Assembly: GCA_903904815.1 (NCBI GenBank)
Contig: CAIVDU010000102.1
Span: 30,909 to 94,908, forward strand
Direction: 5' to 3'
DNA: 64,000 bases
From: an uncultured Armatimonadota bacterium
GTDB taxonomy: Bacteria; Armatimonadota; Fimbriimonadia; Fimbriimonadales; Fimbriimonadaceae
Part shown: positions 32,141-41,397 of the stretch, piece by piece
How positions within the stretch are numbered: position 1 is the first letter of the stretch
Layout of the letters: each line of letters begins with the position of its first letter
Notes under the pieces: generated by a model
Databases searched by the model: none
Told to the model about the DNA's origin: nothing
The model's input: the letters and a program-made list of their open reading frames with translations, nothing else
Position numbers and translations under genes: made by a program

Positions 32141-33786
32141 CCCTTCGCTCCCGCCGCTACTTTCACCTCACCACCGTCCTTCACGTCATCCGTAGGGTTG
32201 GAGATCAGACGGTCCTTTGGCCCGATGCCAGATAAGACTTCAACCTCGGTTCCGTAGTCCTTGCCAAGCACCACATCCCGAATGTGGGCGTGGTTCTGAT
32301 CGTCAACGACCGCGATGCGAGTCCCCTTCGAGTCCACTAGCAACACGCTGGAAGGCACCCTCAGCGACTTCTTGTCACTGGGCGATGAGACCTGAACCTG
32401 GGCATACATTCCCGGCAGCAGGAGCCCTTTATCGTTCGGCAACCGGATTTCGGTAAGCAAGGTCCGGGAGTTCTCGTTCAGAGCGCCAGAGGCTTGGAAG
32501 ATCGTTCCCACGAACTTCTGGTTTGGAACTTCACGAACGAGGACCGTCGCCTTGCTTCCAGGCTTCGCCCACTGGAACGCGGACTGCGGCAGGTTCACGA
32601 AGATTCGCAAAACATCGCTCCGGGCGATCCCGAACAGACCCACTGCCTGAGAAGCACTCGAGGTGGTAGCGATCGCGGTACCCGGGTTGACCAAGGTTCC
32701 GATGTCGACGTTCCGAGCGGTGATGACGCCATCGAAAGGGGCCACGATATGCTGGAATCCGCTCAGAACCGAGTACCGGCGTGCATTGGCAACGCTGGAG
32801 GACACGGCAGCCCGGTTCGCAATCACGGTCGATTGACCGGCTTGGACGCCCGCCTTGGCCGCGAGAACCGTCTGCTGCTGAGATTGCAGGGTCGCTTCGC
32901 TCGCTACGACATTTGCCGAAGCGGCTTCGGTATCGGCCTGCGCCGACTCTACGAGCGACTTGGCCGACTGGACTGCCTGCTCAGCCGCTCGCACATTGGC
33001 TTGACTCGCCGAAATATTGGCCCTGACTGCTTCCGCAGTTGCTGCGGCCGTCTTCAGTCCGGATGCCGACTGGTCATAGTCTTGCTGGGCGACGAATCCC
33101 TTTTGCAAGAGATCGCGATATCGTCGTTCGGTCGACTTTGCAAGATCATACTGAGCCTGAGCCTGAGCCAGGTTCGCCTTCTGAATGGCGATGCCTTGCT
33201 GCGCCTGAGCAAGGGCAGCTTCGGACGAGGCTTCCCCGGATTTCGCCACCGCCAGCTTGGCTTTGCTGCCTGCGTAGGCCGCTTGGGCTTGTTTGATGTT
33301 CGCTCTTTGTCGAGCTAAGTCCGCCTGAGTCTGCGAGACACCGGCCAGCAGTCGAGCGACATCCGCCTGGGACTGCCCGACGGTGGCCTGTGACTTCGCG
33401 GTATCAGCTTGAGCCTGAGCGAGCTGCTGGTCGACGTCGGGTGATTCGATGTCGGCCAAGACCTGACCCGCCTTGACGTGACTGCCAATGTCGACATACA
33501 GCTTGCTGATATAGCCGCTCGTCCGGGCCTGGAGGGCCGTATCAGAGATCGCTTCTACGCTGCCCGGCAGCACGAGGTTGTCGGCGGTCGCCAAACGGGG
33601 CGATACGACTTCCACCTCGGGCAGCTCGGTGGCGGTGTCGGCTGCTTGCTTCTGCAGCTTGCTCGCGGCCTGAAGCTTTGGCACGAGTCCAACTCCAAAG
33701 AGGATCGCGACGAGTGCTACGCCCCCGATCAGTCCGAGGTTACTACTGGACTTGGGCGTCTTTTCCGGTCGATGCGTGGTTTCCAT
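32137..33786 (-). CDS. RND membrane-fusion protein with extended coiled coil
   Basis: At 549 residues it is much longer than a usual adaptor (350-400). One membrane helix near the N-terminus (NLGLIGGVALVAILFGVGLV) is followed by a biotinyl-lipoyl/beta-barrel part split by a long Ala/Gln-rich helical hairpin at about residues 100-330. The lipoyl half-motifs GYISKLYVDIGSHVKAG and IVAPFDGVITARNVDIGT are intact. It links the RND pump to TolC. A 9-nt gap follows the RND stop. Confidence 0.88.
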   Translation of the reverse strand: METTHRPEKTPKSSSNLGLIGGVALVAILFGVGLVPKLQAASKLQKQAADTATELPEVEVVSPRLATADNLVLPGSVEAISDTALQARTSGYISKLYVDIGSHVKAGQVLADIESPDVDQQLAQAQADTAKSQATVGQSQADVARLLAGVSQTQADLARQRANIKQAQAAYAGSKAKLAVAKSGEASSEAALAQAQQGIAIQKANLAQAQAQYDLAKSTERRYRDLLQKGFVAQQDYDQSASGLKTAAATAEAVRANISASQANVRAAEQAVQSAKSLVESAQADTEAASANVVASEATLQSQQQTVLAAKAGVQAGQSTVIANRAAVSSSVANARRYSVLSGFQHIVAPFDGVITARNVDIGTLVNPGTAIATTSSASQAVGLFGIARSDVLRIFVNLPQSAFQWAKPGSKATVLVREVPNQKFVGTIFQASGALNENSRTLLTEIRLPNDKGLLLPGMYAQVQVSSPSDKKSLRVPSSVLLVDSKGTRIAVVDDQNHAHIRDVVLGKDYGTEVEVLSGIGPKDRLISNPTDDVKDGGEVKVAAGAKG

Positions 33787-33795
33787 GGGGGTTTC

Positions 33796-36700
33796 TTAGT
33801 GATAAGCGGCGGTTGTTGAGGGTTCGAGAGGGAGCGAATCGGAATCGTATCCGTCTGAATCCTCGGGCATGGGCTGCGCTCGGCGGAGAACGCTGTAGAT
33901 AGTAGGAACGAAGAAGAGCGTGGTGAACGTTGCAACCAAGAGGCCACCGATGACGGCGCGGCCAAGCGGCGCATTCTGCTCGCCACCCTCACCCAGGCCG
34001 AGAGCCATCGGCAACATTCCGATGATCATCGCGAGGGCGGTCATGAGGACGGGTCGGAGTCGAGTTCGACCGGCGGCAAAGGCAGCTTCCAACGCGTTGT
34101 CTCCAAACGCGCGTCGATCATTGGCGAAGGTGACCACCAGAATCGAGTTGGCCGTCGCTACGCCGATGCACATAATCGTGCCCATCAGAGAAGGAACGCT
34201 AAAGCGCGTCGAGGTGAGATACAGCATCCAAAGAATGCCGCTCATCGCGCCCGGGAGCGCAGTGATGATGATCAACGGATCGATCCAGGTTTGGAAGTTC
34301 ACCACCATCAGGAGGTAGACCAGCACGATTGCGAACAAGATTCCCGTGCCTAGACCAACGAACGATGAATTCATGCTTTCCGACTGGCCACGGACTACTA
34401 CGGTAGTGCCCTTGGGAAGCTTTTTCTCCATTTTATCGAGCACAGACTGAACGTCATTCGTGACGCCGCCTAGATCTCGACCGGAGACATTCACATACAC
34501 GTCGTAGGTCGGCTGGACGTTGTAGTGGGTGATGTTCTGAGGCGACAATCCTCGTGACATCGTCGCCACGTTTTGGAGCAACTGGCCTGGCTGTCCGACG
34601 GCGTTGATCGGGGTATTGCCGAGCGCGGACATCGAATCCAACTCGTGCTGTGGAGTTTGAACCGCGACCGAGTAGTTGACTCCATTTTTGGGATCGAGCC
34701 AATAGTTCGGGGACGTCTGTCCGCTTCCACTTAGGGAGAGGAGCATGTTGCTCGCCACGTCCCTCTGAGTCAATCCGAGTTGCTGTGCGCGGTCTCGGTC
34801 GACATTCACCTGAATCGCCGGAGTGTCCAACACTTGATGGACGTGGACGTCGGCCGCGCCAGGAATATTCTTCACCTGAGCGGCGATCGCCTTAGCGACC
34901 CCGAAGTTCTGGGGGCTTCTGCCAACGATCTGAATGTCGATCGGCGAAGGCAGTCCGAAGTTTAGGATCTGGCTGACGATGTCAGCAGGCTGGAAAAAGA
35001 AGGTGACGCTGGGAAACTCCGCGTGCAACCGACTTCGCATCTGCTCGACATACTCCGGAGTCGGACGGTGTCCTTCCTTGAGCGAAACCAGAATTTCTCC
35101 GTCGGCTTGGCCAATCGTCGCGCTGTCCGTGAAGGCGAGGTTGATACCGCTGACCGGAAGGCCGATGTTGTCCAGGATCATCCCCAGATCGCTCTTCGGG
35201 ATGATGTCCTTGATCGAGTCCTCGACTTTAGAGAACAGGTGAGCAGTGTCCTCGACGCGCGTACCAGCAGGGGCTCTCATGTGGAGTCGAATCTGACCAG
35301 CATCGACCGTCGGGAAGAAGTCTCGACCAATGAAGGGGATCAAAAAGAGCGAAGCCAAGAAGAAGGCCCCAAAGGTCAAGATGGTTCTTCGGCGCGAGTA
35401 GAGCATTCCCTTTAGGACCTGCCCGTAAGAGTCTCCGAACCGCTCGAATCGAGCATTGAACGACTTGTGTAGACTCCAGAACCACCCGGACTGAAGGTCT
35501 TCCGTGTGGTTTTGATAAAGGTGCGCCTCTTTGCGGAGCATCAAGAGCGCCATGACCGGAACCAGAGTTCGGGACAGCAGATACGAGGACATCATCGCGA
35601 AAACGACAGCCATCGCCAACGGCGTGAAGAGGAACTTAGCCGGTCCGGTCAAGAACACGACGGAGATGAATACGATACAGATCGAGAGCGTCGCGACCAA
35701 AGTCGGCGTGGCAATCTGGGCGGCGCCATCCAAGATCGCCTGCTTGAGGGGTTTGCCCTCGTGCATGTTTCGGTGGATGTTCTCAATCTCAACTGTGGCG
35801 TCGTCAACGAGGATTCCGACCGCAAGGGCCAGACCTCCCAGCGTCATGACGTTCAGCGTTTGCCCAAGGAACCCCATGATGCAGATCGAAGACAGGATCG
35901 AAAGCGGAATCGAAATCGCGACGATGAGCGTGCTTCGCCAGCTGCCTAGGAATAACAGGATCATCGCGGCGGTTAAGCAGGCAGCAATGGCTGCCTCTCT
36001 CACAACCCCCGAAACGGCGGCTCGAACGAACAACGACTGATCGAACAGGGGACTGATATTCAGTTCCTTCGGAAGCGTCAGCTGGATCTTGGGCAGCGCC
36101 TGCTTCACGCGCTCCACGACGCTGAGGGTCGAAGCATCGCCGTTCTTGAGGACGGTCAATAGGGCGGACCGGCGGCCGTCGATGTGCACGATGTTCGTCT
36201 GCACGGCAAACCCATCGTGGACTTGGGCGACGTCTCGGACGTAGACCATCGCTCCATTCACAGATTTGATCGGGAGGTTCCCAAGATCGGTGGAGACGTT
36301 CGGGCTACTGTTCAGAAGCACGTTGTACTCGCGCGTTCCCATCTTCGCGGTTCCCGTCGGGAGGATCAGGTTCTGCGCGCTGATCGCATTGCTCACATCG
36401 ATTGGAGTCAAGCCCTTGGATTGCAACGCTTGAAGATCGAGGTCGACCATGATCTGGCGAGACTTTCCACCCCAGGGCAGCGGGATCGACGCCCCTTGAA
36501 CCGTGGCTAACTGCGTTCGAACAAAGTTCGTTCCGAGGTCGTACAGCTGAGTCTCGGAGAGTGATTTACTACTGAGACCTAACTGAAGAATCGGAACGCT
36601 GGAAGCGCTGTAACGAATGATCAAGGGCGGGGTCGTTCCTGGCGGCATGATGCGCAGGAGGGTTTGGGAAATCGAGGTGAGCTGAGCCACTCCTGCCTCG

Positions 36701-37005
36701 ACTTTCGCCCCCGGCTGGAAATAAAACTTGATGACGGTCAAACCGGGCAGCGACTGCGACTCAATGTGCTCAAGGTCGGCAACCGTCGTGGTCGAAGCTC
36801 GCTCGGTGATGGTCGTGATCCGCTTCTCCATGTCGGTAGGAGCGATTCCGGTGTAGGACCAGATCATGCTCACCACCGGAATATCGATGTTGGGAAACAC
36901 GTCCGTAGGTGTCTTCTGGATGGTGAATACACCCAGGATCAGGATGAGAAGTGCCATCACGATGAACGTGTATTGGCGGCGAAGTGCAAGTCGGACTATC
37001 CACAT
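33796..37005 (-). CDS. RND-family inner-membrane efflux pump
   Basis: A 1069-residue AcrB/MexB-like transporter with about 12 transmembrane helices and two large periplasmic loops. TM4 carries GILVDDATVEIENIHRN, which holds the paired Asp residues of the proton relay. The substrate (drug or other hydrophobic compound) cannot be told. It is the first structural gene after the TetR regulator, and the palindrome at 37060-37083 lies upstream of its ATG. Confidence 0.93.
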   Translation of the reverse strand: MWIVRLALRRQYTFIVMALLILILGVFTIQKTPTDVFPNIDIPVVSMIWSYTGIAPTDMEKRITTITERASTTTVADLEHIESQSLPGLTVIKFYFQPGAKVEAGVAQLTSISQTLLRIMPPGTTPPLIIRYSASSVPILQLGLSSKSLSETQLYDLGTNFVRTQLATVQGASIPLPWGGKSRQIMVDLDLQALQSKGLTPIDVSNAISAQNLILPTGTAKMGTREYNVLLNSSPNVSTDLGNLPIKSVNGAMVYVRDVAQVHDGFAVQTNIVHIDGRRSALLTVLKNGDASTLSVVERVKQALPKIQLTLPKELNISPLFDQSLFVRAAVSGVVREAAIAACLTAAMILLFLGSWRSTLIVAISIPLSILSSICIMGFLGQTLNVMTLGGLALAVGILVDDATVEIENIHRNMHEGKPLKQAILDGAAQIATPTLVATLSICIVFISVVFLTGPAKFLFTPLAMAVVFAMMSSYLLSRTLVPVMALLMLRKEAHLYQNHTEDLQSGWFWSLHKSFNARFERFGDSYGQVLKGMLYSRRRTILTFGAFFLASLFLIPFIGRDFFPTVDAGQIRLHMRAPAGTRVEDTAHLFSKVEDSIKDIIPKSDLGMILDNIGLPVSGINLAFTDSATIGQADGEILVSLKEGHRPTPEYVEQMRSRLHAEFPSVTFFFQPADIVSQILNFGLPSPIDIQIVGRSPQNFGVAKAIAAQVKNIPGAADVHVHQVLDTPAIQVNVDRDRAQQLGLTQRDVASNMLLSLSGSGQTSPNYWLDPKNGVNYSVAVQTPQHELDSMSALGNTPINAVGQPGQLLQNVATMSRGLSPQNITHYNVQPTYDVYVNVSGRDLGGVTNDVQSVLDKMEKKLPKGTTVVVRGQSESMNSSFVGLGTGILFAIVLVYLLMVVNFQTWIDPLIIITALPGAMSGILWMLYLTSTRFSVPSLMGTIMCIGVATANSILVVTFANDRRAFGDNALEAAFAAGRTRLRPVLMTALAMIIGMLPMALGLGEGGEQNAPLGRAVIGGLLVATFTTLFFVPTIYSVLRRAQPMPEDSDGYDSDSLPLEPSTTAAYH

Positions 37006-37059
37006 GGTTAAGCGGCAATCGGGTCCGAGCGCACTTCAGCGTACGACGGCTTCTTCTAT

Positions 37060-37083
37060 TTTTCTGAATGATCGTTCAGAAAA
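37060..37083 (-). promoter_or_regulatory. palindrome upstream of the RND operon, likely TetR operator
   Basis: TTTTCTGAA and TTCAGAAAA are perfect 9-bp arms around TGATCG. It lies in the gap between the TetR gene and the RND gene. Binding by the adjacent TetR protein is inferred. Confidence 0.6.
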
Positions 37084-37100
37084 GCAACCCTAATCGTGAA

Positions 37101-37685
37101 TTACGCTAAATCCAGGGTAGAAAGTGCCACTTCGATGATGTCTCGCATCACTGCGCGGTCCCGCGTATAGCTGACGACAACCCGCATTCCACGAGCAGTG
37201 TTCAGCAGGAACCGCGCGAGCGCGCGCAGGTCCTTGTCGGTCTTGATCTCTCCCGTAGCTCTCGCGGTTTGAAGAGCCTCAAGGAACATCTCTTCCAGCA
37301 GAATAAAATGTTGGGAGGCTCGCTGGGCAGTTTCAGGATCGCCTTTTGCGAGTTCGATGGCCGAGTTTACAATCAAGCATCCGCTGGGTCCGCCACTGAA
37401 CGAATCTTCAACAATCGACTCTAGATAGGTTCGAATGATTGGGATCCGTGGCCCGGGCTGGTTGAACATGTCGGCGGTGACCGCCCTTCGTTTGGCCTGG
37501 TACTGGTCCAGGGCCTCGAGAAACAGCTTGTGTTTGTCGGTAAAGGTCTCGTAGATCGTGAAGCGATTGATCTCCATCGCCTCGACGAGGTCCTTGATCG
37601 AAGTCGCCTCATAGCCTCGCGTTCGAAACACGTCGATCGCGCGGTCAAGAACCTGAGTTCGATTAAATTCCTTGGGTCTTCCCAT
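37101..37685 (-). CDS. TetR/AcrR-family regulator
   Basis: A 194-residue repressor with the typical N-terminal HTH (RTRGYEATSIKDLVEAMEINRFTIYETFTDKHKLF). The C-terminal domain should bind a small ligand. It precedes the RND-MFP-TolC genes on the same strand and probably represses them. Two different palindromes lie at 37060-37083 and at 37699-37714. Confidence 0.88.
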   Translation of the reverse strand: MGRPKEFNRTQVLDRAIDVFRTRGYEATSIKDLVEAMEINRFTIYETFTDKHKLFLEALDQYQAKRRAVTADMFNQPGPRIPIIRTYLESIVEDSFSGGPSGCLIVNSAIELAKGDPETAQRASQHFILLEEMFLEALQTARATGEIKTDKDLRALARFLLNTARGMRVVVSYTRDRAVMRDIIEVALSTLDLA

Positions 37686-37698
37686 CAGACAATTGGGG

Positions 37699-37714
37699 GT
37701 TAGCGTTCGCTAAC
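37699..37714. promoter_or_regulatory. palindrome upstream of the TetR gene
   Basis: GTTAGCG and CGCTAAC are perfect 7-bp arms around TT, 14 nt before the TetR ATG. This is a probable autoregulatory site. It does not resemble the palindrome before the RND gene. Confidence 0.55.
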
Positions 37715-37848
37715 AGTCGAAGTGATTATGTTGTTCCTACCGCCGCAATCGCTGTCGCCGGTTCTCAGGACAAGAATCTTGACGTCACCTGCGCAATTGA
37801 GGATTCATCCTAGGTCTTTGCGCTGTACGAACCCGGTTAACCCACAGG

Positions 37849-37854
37849 TACGCT
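37849..37854 (+). promoter_or_regulatory. -10-like TACGCT, leaderless ftsY start
   Basis: TACGCT lies 7 nt before the ftsY ATG and no Shine-Dalgarno site is seen. Confidence 0.35.
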
Positions 37855-37861
37855 CTGAGTC

Positions 37862-38734
37862 ATGTTCAAGCGCCTGATGGAACGCGTCGATCGCATGATG
37901 GGACGCGGAGTCATCGACGAAGAGTTCTATGAGGAACTGGAAGAGGCCCTCCTTCAGGCCGATACCAACGTGAACATCACGCAGGAGATCCTCTCCGAGC
38001 TTCGAACCGCCGTTCGCGAAGAGAAAATAACCGAACCCGAGCAGATGAAGGACCGCCTGAAAAAGGCGATCGCCGACCGATTCAAACAAGACGGCGCCGT
38101 GGGCCTCACCGTGAACGACGACGACCCCACCGTCTACATCTTCGTAGGTGTCAATGGCGTGGGAAAGACCACCACGATCGCTAAGGTTGCCAATCTGTTG
38201 ACGAAGAGAGGATTCAAGGTCGTGCTGGCGGCTGGAGACACCTTCCGGGCCGCCGCAATTGAGCAGTTGGAGGTTTGGGCGACTCGAACCGGATCGGACA
38301 TTGTGCGAAACCAACCCGGCGCGGATCCGGCAGCGGTCGTTTTCGACGCGATTCAAGCAGCCAAGGCTAGAGGCGCAAACTTTGTGCTCGCTGACACCGC
38401 AGGTCGCCAACACTCCAAGGGCAGCCTCATGGCCGAATTGGAGAAAACGGTCCGGGTCGTTCAGAAGGCGCTCGGCCGAGGCCCAGACGAGGTCCTACTC
38501 GTCCTAGACGCGAATACCGGGCAAAACGCGATTCGACAGGCTGAAGAGTTTACGAAGAGTGCGGGAGTGACCGGGCTGGTTCTGACCAAGCTGGACGGAA
38601 CAGGTCGAGGTGGCGCCCTCATTGGTGTCTATGACAAGCTTCGAGTGCCGATCAAGCTCGTCGGAGTGGGAGAAAAGGTCGACGACCTCCTCGACTTCAA
38701 ACCGGAGCGATTTGCTTCCGCGCTCTTCGATTAG
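37862..38734 (+). CDS. ftsY: signal recognition particle receptor FtsY
   Basis: A 290-residue SRP GTPase with a four-helix N domain (residues 1-85) and a G domain carrying GVNGVGKTTTIAKVA (P-loop), DTFRAAAIEQL, DTAGRQHSKGSLMAEL and TKLDGTGRGG. It receives SRP-ribosome complexes at the membrane for cotranslational insertion. The acidic A domain is absent, which is common outside proteobacteria. Confidence 0.95.
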   Translation: MFKRLMERVDRMMGRGVIDEEFYEELEEALLQADTNVNITQEILSELRTAVREEKITEPEQMKDRLKKAIADRFKQDGAVGLTVNDDDPTVYIFVGVNGVGKTTTIAKVANLLTKRGFKVVLAAGDTFRAAAIEQLEVWATRTGSDIVRNQPGADPAAVVFDAIQAAKARGANFVLADTAGRQHSKGSLMAELEKTVRVVQKALGRGPDEVLLVLDANTGQNAIRQAEEFTKSAGVTGLVLTKLDGTGRGGALIGVYDKLRVPIKLVGVGEKVDDLLDFKPERFASALFD

Positions 38735-38746
38735 AAGGGAGGAGTC

Positions 38747-40681
38747 CTACTTCTTTCCGATCGTCAGCGCGGCCACATACGCCCCATGTTTTTGGATGAC
38801 TCTGACGGGCGCCAGTGCCTCTCGGGCAATCTCGATTTGAGCCGCAGAGAGTTGCTCGGCCAATTCACCGAGTTCCTTGGGAGCCCGCTCTAGATTCTTT
38901 CTCAACTCGGCGTTCTCTTGAGCGATCACCATCTGGGCTTCCCGCTCCATGTGCGGGTCAAGGCGAAACGAGGAAGTGCTCCAAAAACGGTCTTCCAACT
39001 CGGTTCGCCAAGCGACCAACGCTTTGGTCAGTTCCGGCCCGAGATGGAATCCTTCCATTCCGGCGAGTCCGCCGATCTCCATTGCGTCGGGATGAATATC
39101 GGCAGCGGTCTGAATTCCGAGAGTGTTCACAATCGCGCTGGTGGTTTCCAAGGTGAGAACACCAGCGAGGGAGCGAACCGAGTACCGCGACAGAAACTCT
39201 TCAAGTTCTCGTTGGTGAGCAATCCGTAGTCGTTTCGTTCGTTCGATCTCTAATCGCTGGGAACTGTTCTCAAGGGCGTCGCATTGCTTCCGGAACGCCT
39301 CTTTTTCCGCATCGAAGACGCCGGCGGAGGCGCTGAGTTCCCACTGGTGCGCCAATTCCGTGAGGGTCTCCTGTGCTCGATTGTACGGAAATCGATGCTG
39401 GAACTGGACCTTGATCAAACATCCCAGATAGAACGCGACCATCGCCACGACCAGGATGAATAGCTCCGGATGCCGCTCGGCATTGAATGCTCCCACGATC
39501 ACCAGCGGAATCCAGGGCGTACCGGCTCGCGCGGTCCTCGTGGCGAGAGTGTCGATAGGATGGAATTGAGTGGCATCGAGTCCTCGCGGAGGGCTGGCTC
39601 GCCTCGGTTCTGGCACGGCCTCGATCCTTGCCCACAGTCGATCGACATCGATCGATTGCCGACCGCTACTGCCGAACTTGGGCTGAAACAGGGCCAGGTT
39701 CCAACGGTCTTCGAGAGCGCACCATGGACACGTGTCGAGACCGTGCCAAAAGGCGTGGCTTTGGTTTTCGGAGCACTGGGCGAGAGATGCCTCAAGCGTC
39801 TTGAGGGCGACGAACCAGGCGTGCGCCGAGGGGCGGTCGGGAGAATCTGGATCGAATGCTTGCTCGAAGAGGTCCCGAATCTCGCTGGAAACCCAGTCGA
39901 TCTCCAGCCCTTTCGGTGGCGCAATGGGCGGGTTCCGTCGCTCTGTGAACGGATACCATCCCTTCTGGATCGCCTCCTCTAGGCTGATGTCCCCCGCCAG
40001 TTCAGGACGACCGGCAAAGGGGTGTCGTCCGAACATGAGTGTCTGAAAAATGAGAACGGCAAGAGCAAAGTCGTCGTGACTTTCCGAACGCCTCAGACCC
40101 TCTAACGACTTCCCGTGAAGCTCGGGCGCAAGCAATTCTGGTTTTGCCACGTGGCAAGTGAACAGCGTGTCGGCGGTTTCACATTGGAAGGAGTCGACGT
40201 CAATGAGTTTGACCATCGACTCGTGCGATACCAGCACGTTCGATTCATTGAGGTCTCCTACGATCAGCCCGGCATCGTGAACGTGGTGCACGCACGCGGC
40301 CAGGTTGCGAGCGATTCTGACGAGGTGTCGCCATGTTCGGTAGGGGTTCTGGTCAAGTCGAGATTTGACCTGGTAGCTCGCGTGAAGGGGCTGCCATCCC
40401 TCAAGCGACTCCATCACAAACCCTACCGTTTCGTCCCGGGAGTCTCGAAGCCGGCTTAGGGGCCAAGCAGCGACATGGAGGAGTCTCTTGTTCCCGATCT
40501 CGATCAGGTGCTCCAGTTTAACCTCGCGCCCTATCCCGGGTTCGCTATACAGTTTTGCCAGGACATCTTCCCGCCCTTGCAACCGATAAACGCGACCCTC
40601 TCCCCCTTCGGCTAGGAGAGTCCCTAGTCGATATTCCATCCGGTCTCCGGCAAGCAGAATTCCAGACGAGTTCGCTCTCAC
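38747..40681 (-). CDS. membrane-anchored protein kinase of the TerY-P / YegI type
   Basis: About 644 residues from GTG 40681, which overlaps the phosphatase stop (GTGA). The kinase domain has a glycine loop (LAEGGEGRVYRL), Lys in VLAKLY, the catalytic loop VGDLNESNVLV and KLIDVDSF in place of DFG, the YegI-like variant. A CPWC motif near residue 315 may bind zinc. Two adjacent membrane segments (TPWIPLVIVGAFNA and LFILVVAMVAFYLGCLI) come next, then a coiled coil and a helix-hairpin-helix-like stretch (IHPDAMEIGGLAGMEGF). Kinase, PP2C and vWA together match the TerY-P signalling triad. Confidence 0.8.
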   Translation of the reverse strand: MRANSSGILLAGDRMEYRLGTLLAEGGEGRVYRLQGREDVLAKLYSEPGIGREVKLEHLIEIGNKRLLHVAAWPLSRLRDSRDETVGFVMESLEGWQPLHASYQVKSRLDQNPYRTWRHLVRIARNLAACVHHVHDAGLIVGDLNESNVLVSHESMVKLIDVDSFQCETADTLFTCHVAKPELLAPELHGKSLEGLRRSESHDDFALAVLIFQTLMFGRHPFAGRPELAGDISLEEAIQKGWYPFTERRNPPIAPPKGLEIDWVSSEIRDLFEQAFDPDSPDRPSAHAWFVALKTLEASLAQCSENQSHAFWHGLDTCPWCALEDRWNLALFQPKFGSSGRQSIDVDRLWARIEAVPEPRRASPPRGLDATQFHPIDTLATRTARAGTPWIPLVIVGAFNAERHPELFILVVAMVAFYLGCLIKVQFQHRFPYNRAQETLTELAHQWELSASAGVFDAEKEAFRKQCDALENSSQRLEIERTKRLRIAHQRELEEFLSRYSVRSLAGVLTLETTSAIVNTLGIQTAADIHPDAMEIGGLAGMEGFHLGPELTKALVAWRTELEDRFWSTSSFRLDPHMEREAQMVIAQENAELRKNLERAPKELGELAEQLSAAQIEIAREALAPVRVIQKHGAYVAALTIGKK

Positions 40682-41397
40682 TCGTCGGCCCTCCGAGCGA
40701 TGACGAGGCTCGTATCGTCGTCGGTTCTTCGCGTGACTGGATCGGATGCGAGGGTTTGTTTGACCCAAGCGGAGGCTCGTTGGTCGTGGCCGGCCTTCGA
40801 ACTTAGGTTGCCAAATGCCGCCTGAAAGAAGGGGTGGTGGGGTTCGTTCTTCGCATCGAGCACCAAATGTTGAAGTCCGTCGGAGAACAGAGCCAAAGAA
40901 GCGATCCGACCTTCGATTCGAACTAGCTTCACATGAGCAGCCGCATTGGGGCCCGTCACAAAGCGCGTGTTGTTTACGAATTCGGTGACCTCCGGTTCGA
41001 TGGCAACTCTGACACCAGACTCATCCGATAGCACGGCAGCGCCATCCCCAACTTGTACGAAGACCGCTTGATCTTTCGCGACTACCGCTCCCACCAGCGT
41101 CGAACTGAACTCCTCCGCGCTGGTCTCCGACGCCTTGGCCTCTTGAAGGATGCGGAGGCGGATTGTATCGAGCAAAGGTCCCACCCCGTCGGCGTTGTGG
41201 AGGAGATCCTTGCCAAGTTCTAGAAATGTCTGGCTCACGATCTCGGCTCCCCGCCCCGCGTGGCTGGCCGAACCGGCCCCATCAGCGACCGAGGCAATCA
41301 ACACATCCCCACAAGCGGTTACGCCGCAAACATCTTGGCAAACCGATTTGCCGCTGCCTTCGTGCACACCTTGAGCAAAGGTCCAGCCGGATTTCAT
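40678..41397 (-). CDS. PP2C-family phosphatase of the TerY-P triad
   Basis: A 239-residue PP2C-like protein from ATG 41397, coupled by ATGA to the vWA gene. The metal-binding Asp residues are visible in SVCQDVCGV, SVADGAGSASHAG, LFSDGL and TDDDTSLV. It resembles YegK and should dephosphorylate targets of the adjacent kinase. The first glycine-rich aspartate motif (VADGAGS) is the family variant of DGMGG. Confidence 0.82.
   Translation of the reverse strand: MKSGWTFAQGVHEGSGKSVCQDVCGVTACGDVLIASVADGAGSASHAGRGAEIVSQTFLELGKDLLHNADGVGPLLDTIRLRILQEAKASETSAEEFSSTLVGAVVAKDQAVFVQVGDGAAVLSDESGVRVAIEPEVTEFVNNTRFVTGPNAAAHVKLVRIEGRIASLALFSDGLQHLVLDAKNEPHHPFFQAAFGNLSSKAGHDQRASAWVKQTLASDPVTRRTDDDTSLVIARRADE

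Noticed and set aside
32494..33318. 274-codon plus-strand frame opposite the membrane-fusion protein
   Set aside because: It is the antisense of an Ala/Gln coiled coil, which leaves long open frames by composition.
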